From Balneolales bacterium (GTDB taxonomy: Bacteria; Bacteroidota; Rhodothermia; Balneolales; Natronogracilivirgulaceae), in NCBI GenBank assembly GCA_007131625.1, contig SLQC01000166.1, forward strand, positions 1-18,962: a stretch of 18,962 nucleotides of DNA, written 5' to 3'. The notes beneath the pieces were generated by a model. It made no database searches, was not told the origin of the DNA, and saw only the letters and a program-made list of their open reading frames with translations. Every line of letters begins with the position of its first letter. Position 1 is the first letter of the stretch. The position numbers and the translations under genes were made by a program. Of this stretch, positions 15,200 to 18,962 are shown piece after piece.

Positions 15200-16300
15200 T
15201 CAAACATTAAAACGGATGAGCATGACATCGCCGTCTTTAACCGTGTATCCCCTGCCCTCGGATCGCATTTTCCCGGCTTCTCTGGCTGCCGATTCAGATC
15301 CGGCAGTGATGAAATCGTCGAATGCGATGGTTTCGGCACGAATAAATCCCTTTTCAAAATCGGTATGGATAACACCGGCCGCCTGTGGGGCTTTGGTGCC
15401 TTCCCGGACCGTCCATGCACGCACTTCTTTCGGTCCGGCGGTGAAAAAGGTGATCAGCCCGAGATCTTCATAAGCAGCGGATATAAACCGGTTAAGCCCG
15501 GATTCTTTCAGATTCAGTGACGCCAGGAACTCGCGTTTACCTTCGTCGTCCAGTTCGGCGATTTCCGATTCAATTTTGGCACAGACGATGGTAGTTTTAG
15601 CTCCCTCCTGATCAGCATACTCCCGGACTTTTATAACGTTGTGATTCCCGTTGCCGTCGGGGAGATCATCTTCGCTGACATTGCAGAGATAAAGCACTTT
15701 TTTGGCCGTCAGCATATAAAGTTCCTGGAATGCGGGATGAGTCGGATCCCAGTTATCGTAAGTGCGCACTGATTTTCCCTGTTCAATATGTTTTCTCAGT
15801 CCGGTCAGCATTTGCAACTGGTTCAGAATGGTTTTTTCACCCGATTTAGCCATTTTTCTGGTGCGCTCCTCCCGCCGTTCGAGGGTCTCCAGATCCTTGA
15901 ACAACAATTCGCTTTCGATGATCCCAATGTCACGGACAGGATCTATTCCGCCTTCCACATGGGTGACGTCATCGTCTTCAAAGCACCGGATGACATGGAT
16001 GATCAGATCGACATCGCGGATATGCGATAAAAAGGCGTTCCCTTTTCCTTTACCTTCTGAAGCTCCTTTAACCAGTCCGGCGATGTCGACAAACTCGATG
16101 GTGGTAGGGGTGACCGCTTTCGGTTTGACCAGTTCGGCCAGCTGGTCCAACCGTTTGTCAGGCACCGGTACGATGCCCACATTCGGATCAATGGTACAAA
16201 ATGGGAAGTTTTCCACTTCGGCACCGGCGTTGCTCAGGGCATTAAAAAGACTGGATTTACCCACATTCGGCAATCCGACAATTCCACATTTCAGACTCAT
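15200..16300 (-). CDS. ychF: Ribosome-associated ATPase/GTPase YchF (OLA1 type)
   Basis: This is a 366-residue Obg-family P-loop protein. It has G1 GLPNVGKSS (9-17), G3 DIAGLVKGAS (72-81), and NVSE (207-210) in place of the NKxD specificity motif, the change that gives YchF/OLA1 proteins ATP preference. A hydrophobic residue follows DxAG instead of the catalytic Gln. A helical coiled-coil insertion lies at about 130-175, and a C-terminal TGS domain at about 283-364 (LITFFTAGPKEVRAWTV, then GVIHTDFEKGFIRAE). It binds ribosomes and is linked to stress and redox responses in other bacteria. The length is standard. It lies between nusB and thrS, 75 bp after nusB. No good terminator separates it from thrS, so co-transcription is possible. 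Confidence 0.97.
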   Translation of the reverse strand: MSLKCGIVGLPNVGKSSLFNALSNAGAEVENFPFCTIDPNVGIVPVPDKRLDQLAELVKPKAVTPTTIEFVDIAGLVKGASEGKGKGNAFLSHIRDVDLIIHVIRCFEDDDVTHVEGGIDPVRDIGIIESELLFKDLETLERREERTRKMAKSGEKTILNQLQMLTGLRKHIEQGKSVRTYDNWDPTHPAFQELYMLTAKKVLYLCNVSEDDLPDGNGNHNVIKVREYADQEGAKTTIVCAKIESEIAELDDEGKREFLASLNLKESGLNRFISAAYEDLGLITFFTAGPKEVRAWTVREGTKAPQAAGVIHTDFEKGFIRAETIAFDDFITAGSESAAREAGKMRSEGRGYTVKDGDVMLIRFNV

Positions 16301-16375
16301 AAATTTACGTTCGCAATGATAGGGTTACTTATGTTCAAGTTGAAATGGAGCGGTGATATGGTTTTTGTGGCAGTG

Positions 16376-17086
16376 TCAGCGCCGTTTGATCCGTTTCTTT
16401 TTTTTGCGGAGTGGTTTGCTCTGACTGCCGGATTCGGATTTTCCGCCTGATTCAGGCATAGCATTGCCTGATGCATTTGACTCGGCATTCGGCGCTGTAT
16501 TTGGATCGGAATTTAGTGATGATAACGATTCGGAACCTGGAGTTGCACCCGTTTCTGAGTGTGTTGTCTTATCTGACGTGGCATCAGGTATTTCATCCTT
16601 TGGCTGATCCCTTTTTGATTTCGGTTTGCGGGCAGGCTGATCGACCAGGCCGCGACCCTCCTTTCTGAGGAGGTTTTCTTTCCCAAGGGAAAGGAACGCC
16701 GCATCCAGAATACCGTTTACAAAACGGCCGGATTTGGCGGTAGAGAATTTCTTTGCGATCTCTATCGCTTCATTGATCGTGACTTTTGCAGGGATGTCCT
16801 CAAAAGCAATCAGTTCAGTGATGGCCAATTGAAGGATCAGCCGGTCCAACAGAGCCAAACGATCGATTTCCCAGTTGGCAATATGGGCTCTGATGATGTC
16901 ATCGGTTTGATCACTTTGGTCCAAAGCACGCAGAAACAGTCGTTCTGCAAAAGCGAGTCCGGCCGGATCATCGACTATCTCGGTTTTAATAATTCTCTGG
17001 ATTACCTGTTCGGGAGGGTTATCGCCGATTTGGGCGGCATAAAATGCCTGAAGGACGGTTTCCCGTATTTTTCGCCTGTTGGACAT
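16376..17086 (-). CDS. nusB: Transcription antitermination factor NusB with a long disordered tail
   Basis: Residues 1 to about 140 are a complete NusB: RRKIRETVLQAFYAAQIG at the start, ANWEIDRLALLDRLILQLAITELI and IPAKVTINEAIEIAKKFSTAKSGRFVNGILDA. NusB binds boxA RNA with NusE (S10) and supports rRNA antitermination. After the fold, residues about 141-236 form a low-complexity tail. It has a basic section (PARKPKSKRDQPK), then a Ser/Asn/Gly/Glu-rich stretch (about 168-223), and a strongly basic end (KPLRKKKKRIKRR). Usual NusB proteins are 130-160 residues, so about 95 are extra. The tail is in the same uninterrupted frame and ends in its own stop. It could add RNA or ribosome contacts. The start is ATG at 17086 with no Shine-Dalgarno. 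A large palindrome lies 41 bp upstream. Confidence 0.93.
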   Translation of the reverse strand: MSNRRKIRETVLQAFYAAQIGDNPPEQVIQRIIKTEIVDDPAGLAFAERLFLRALDQSDQTDDIIRAHIANWEIDRLALLDRLILQLAITELIAFEDIPAKVTINEAIEIAKKFSTAKSGRFVNGILDAAFLSLGKENLLRKEGRGLVDQPARKPKSKRDQPKDEIPDATSDKTTHSETGATPGSESLSSLNSDPNTAPNAESNASGNAMPESGGKSESGSQSKPLRKKKKRIKRR

Positions 17087-17127
17087 ATTCTGATGTTATA
17101 TAAATACTACTTCTCTACTTTCTACCA

Positions 17128-17175
17128 TTCTGGAATTCTACCATTTTAAAATTTTAAAATGGTAGAATTCCAGAA
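17128..17175. repeat. 48-bp perfect palindrome upstream of nusB
   Basis: The left arm 17128-17151 and right arm 17152-17175 are exact reverse complements with no spacer. The arms read TTCTGGAATTCTACCATTTT followed by AAAA, and the mirror. The core is A/T-rich and includes two EcoRI-type GAATTC sites. A copy of TTCTACCATT also lies at 17120-17129 as a direct repeat of part of the left arm (17136-17145). In RNA it would form a long hairpin on either strand; in DNA it could extrude as a cruciform. It lies 41 bp before the nusB start, in the promoter region. Confidence 0.95.
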
Positions 17176-17743
17176 ACGCCCGACAAGATACGCAATAAGT
17201 GGCAAAATTATGGATGTGAATTTTGCATGCGTTATGTATCATGTTAAACAAGTTTATTGATTTTTTGGCTACTGAGCAGCAAAGATATAACCATTCTAAT
17301 TTCCAATACGTATCCCTGGATTGATATCAGAAAGGGTTTCAGCATGATATGCGCATAATCTATACTTACTTACGGGTTATTTTAGCTTTGATCTAAAATA
17401 TTAAGAATTATTAAAATTAATTTGACATTTGTATTGATGGGGGTAGATTGTTGATAGCAGCGCATCGTTCAGACCGCATCACCCGCAAAATCGCAGAATA
17501 ATCTGAACGGTTGATTATCAAGTCGGTGACTTTTAAACCTGCCGATCGCACCCTCGTTCACTTCAACTTGCTGACGGCCGGAATCCTGGCGAAACCACAA
17601 TAAGGCGCTTATGGCAGCGTGCCTTGGTATTCCGATCTTGAAGGAGTATCATAAATAGTAAACGTAACTTGTGATTGAAATTTTAATATATGTTTCAGTG
17701 TATTACAATTAATCTAAAATGTAAAATATAATAATGGATTAAT
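17176..17743. other. Gene-poor intergenic region between nusB and the propeller lipoprotein
   Basis: There are 568 bp without a supported gene. The first 270 bp or so and the last 100 bp are AT-rich. The middle (about 17450-17640) is visibly richer in G and C and includes an inverted repeat (see 17451-17521). Short frames here, for example one reading SVTFKPADRTLVHFNLLTAG near 17525-17585, are broken by stops and match nothing I recognise. The middle part may be a decayed gene or an RNA. Upstream of the lipoprotein gene, TATGTTTC (17689-17696) resembles a -7 element but has no good partner. Confidence 0.5.
17451..17521. repeat. Imperfect inverted repeat in the intergenic region
   Basis: CGTTCAGA (17466-17473) is the reverse complement of TCTGAACG (17502-17509), with a 28-nt loop. 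Outside them, TTGATA (17451-17456) pairs with TATCAA (17516-17521), though with unequal spacing. It may be an RNA stem-loop or a binding site. No T-run follows on either strand, so it is not an intrinsic terminator. Confidence 0.5.
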
Positions 17744-17782
17744 ATGACAATTTTACTTGAAAAATCTTTGAAATATTTAAGT

Positions 17783-18862
17783 ATGCGTAGATATTTATTA
17801 TTCGGTTTTATCCTCATTTTGTCTATTATTATTTCATCAAGTTTTACCGGTTGCAATCTGCTTGATAGTACAGATGAAGTCGGTTGTGACCCGTCTTTTA
17901 CATGCAGCATAGCGGATAGCGATAAATGGACTTATCTTGGCTTGGGAAGTGAGACGATTTTATCTATCGCCGTTAATCCATGTAATGCCGGGCATATACT
18001 GGCCGGCGGAAGAGGCATTTACCGAAGTACAGATTGTGGAGAATCCTGGGAACAGGTATGGGAAAGCGGGATGGTCACGCAAATTGTATATGATCCAAAA
18101 AATCCTGATATCGTTTATGCCAATTCTCGCGGAATGATCCGCAGCATGGACGGCGGATAGTCCTGGACGGAAATCAACAATGGCCTCTCCGACCATCTTA
18201 ATTGGGAAACAACGGTCATCTCTGTGGCTGTTCACCCCGGTAATCCAAAACGGATATATGCAGGAACAGGTGGATTTCATGGTGGATGGTTGTTTTATTC
18301 GGACAACAGAGGAGATGAATGGAAACCGGTACCGGAAAGAGGGCATAATCGGTTTCTACTAAACGGCATAAATTCGATAACAATAAATCCCTTGAACAGC
18401 AGAGATATATGGGTAGCAACATCACGTCGAAGCAATCTGCTACACTCAGAAGATCATGGCATAACATGGAGACTTGTTGATTTCATAGATGCCGGGCGAA
18501 TAGTGGATCCCATAAAATTTAATATACAAACCTCTAAACTATATGCCATGGTAGGAGAACATGGCCTATATAAAACTTCAATCCAAAAGCTCAACTGGAT
18601 CAAAATACCCATGCCGGATAGCTTGAAAGTTTTTCCCGTCGGATTGGAGTTTACAGGACCTGAAAATCGAATTCCAATATTAGCAACCGGGCACGGGGTT
18701 CTTAAAAAATCAAATGGGAATTGGATGCCGAAGAATGAAAACTTTCCTAATCCACATGTTCGGTCTATGACGACACCAAACGGCAAAATCTTTTATACGG
18801 GCATAACCAGATCAACATCGTTGAATTCACCGGGAGGTATCTATGTGCGGAAATTTGAGTAA
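17783..18862 (+). pseudogene. Asp-box (BNR) beta-propeller lipoprotein interrupted by one in-frame TAG
   Basis: One reading frame of 360 codons is split by a single TAG at 18158-18160. The start MRRYLLFGFILILSIIISSS followed by FTGC is a lipoprotein signal with Cys24. An earlier ATG at 17744 would add 13 residues. Asp boxes (S-x-D-x-G-x-x-W) recur: RSTDCGESW, RSMDGG-stop-SW, YSDNRGDEW and HSEDHGITW, plus weaker units near the end. This is the pattern of sialidase/sortilin-like beta propellers, usually binding or polysaccharide-active surface proteins. The TAG replaces a variable residue in the second Asp box (DGG-x-SW), and both sides stay in frame without other damage. The upstream part encodes 125 residues and the rest 233. 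It could be a fresh pseudogene, a sequencing error, or readthrough. An alternative is two separate proteins, but the second half has no signal or good start. Confidence 0.8.
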
Positions 18863-18928
18863 CGTCTAACCCGGATTTCTCACAGATATTTTGATATATT
18901 TTCATAATTAACTGGAGGGCAAAGAGTA

Positions 18929-18962
18929 ATGCTCGTTCTTCAGAGCGAGGGATATGTGCAGA
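18929..18962 (+). CDS. Possible start of a gene cut by the window edge
   Basis: An ATG at 18929 follows GGAGGG by 9 nt and opens a frame reading MLVLQSEGYVQ before the sequence ends. Eleven codons cannot be identified. The Shine-Dalgarno is stronger than for most genes here, but the frame may be accidental. Confidence 0.2.
   Translation, partial: MLVLQSEGYVQ

Noticed and set aside
15066..15473. 135-codon plus-strand frame across the thrS-ychF gap
   Set aside because: Most of it is antisense to the conserved C-terminal TGS domain of ychF.
1..18962. CRISPR arrays, insertion sequences, att sites, toxin-antitoxin or defence genes
   Set aside because: No repeat-spacer pattern, transposase, integrase or defence-family protein was found on either strand.

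Overview
The window is a housekeeping stretch of a bacterial chromosome. It looks like the FCB group: Balneolota/Rhodothermota or a near relative within or beside Bacteroidota. This is an inference from several signs. Most ATG starts have no Shine-Dalgarno sequence. Three intergenic sites resemble the Bacteroidota promoter pattern TTTG-N19-21-TANNTTTG. PheS has the TAKSYC-FHQVEG form where other bacteria have DATH. zapA, a structured RNA, ymdB and lolD sit together. No species is named.

Layout. At 1-374 (minus) is the 5' part of a SurA/PpiC-like lipoprotein gene. A 395-bp divergent region carries a 21-bp direct repeat and leads into phosphoenolpyruvate carboxylase and a DUF2721 membrane protein (plus strand). 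A terminator facing the minus strand at 4010-4048 closes the long minus-strand block, which runs from nusB at the right to a TPR membrane protein at the left. Read in transcription order, that block is nusB, ychF, thrS, infC, rpmI, rplT, pheS, pheT, a coiled-coil protein, zapA, a candidate 6S RNA, ymdB, lolD and the TPR protein. thrS-infC-rpmI-rplT-pheS-pheT is the translation gene order known from E. coli. Here it runs into division and envelope genes instead of ihfA. Terminators after rplT and zapA, and candidate promoters before rpmI and the TPR gene, split the block into several transcription units.

To the right of nusB lie a 48-bp perfect palindrome and a gene-poor stretch of about 570 bp. 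After these comes a lipoprotein gene with Asp-box (BNR) beta-propeller repeats, split by one in-frame TAG inside an Asp box.

I see no mobile element, CRISPR array, tRNA, phage gene or defence system, and no new multi-gene system. The items most worth checking are an AUC start codon for infC with the window's best Shine-Dalgarno sequence, an unannotated 6S-RNA-like transcript after zapA, an 18-A run inside pheT, the palindrome upstream of nusB, the tandem repeat in the pheS leader, and the amber-interrupted propeller gene.
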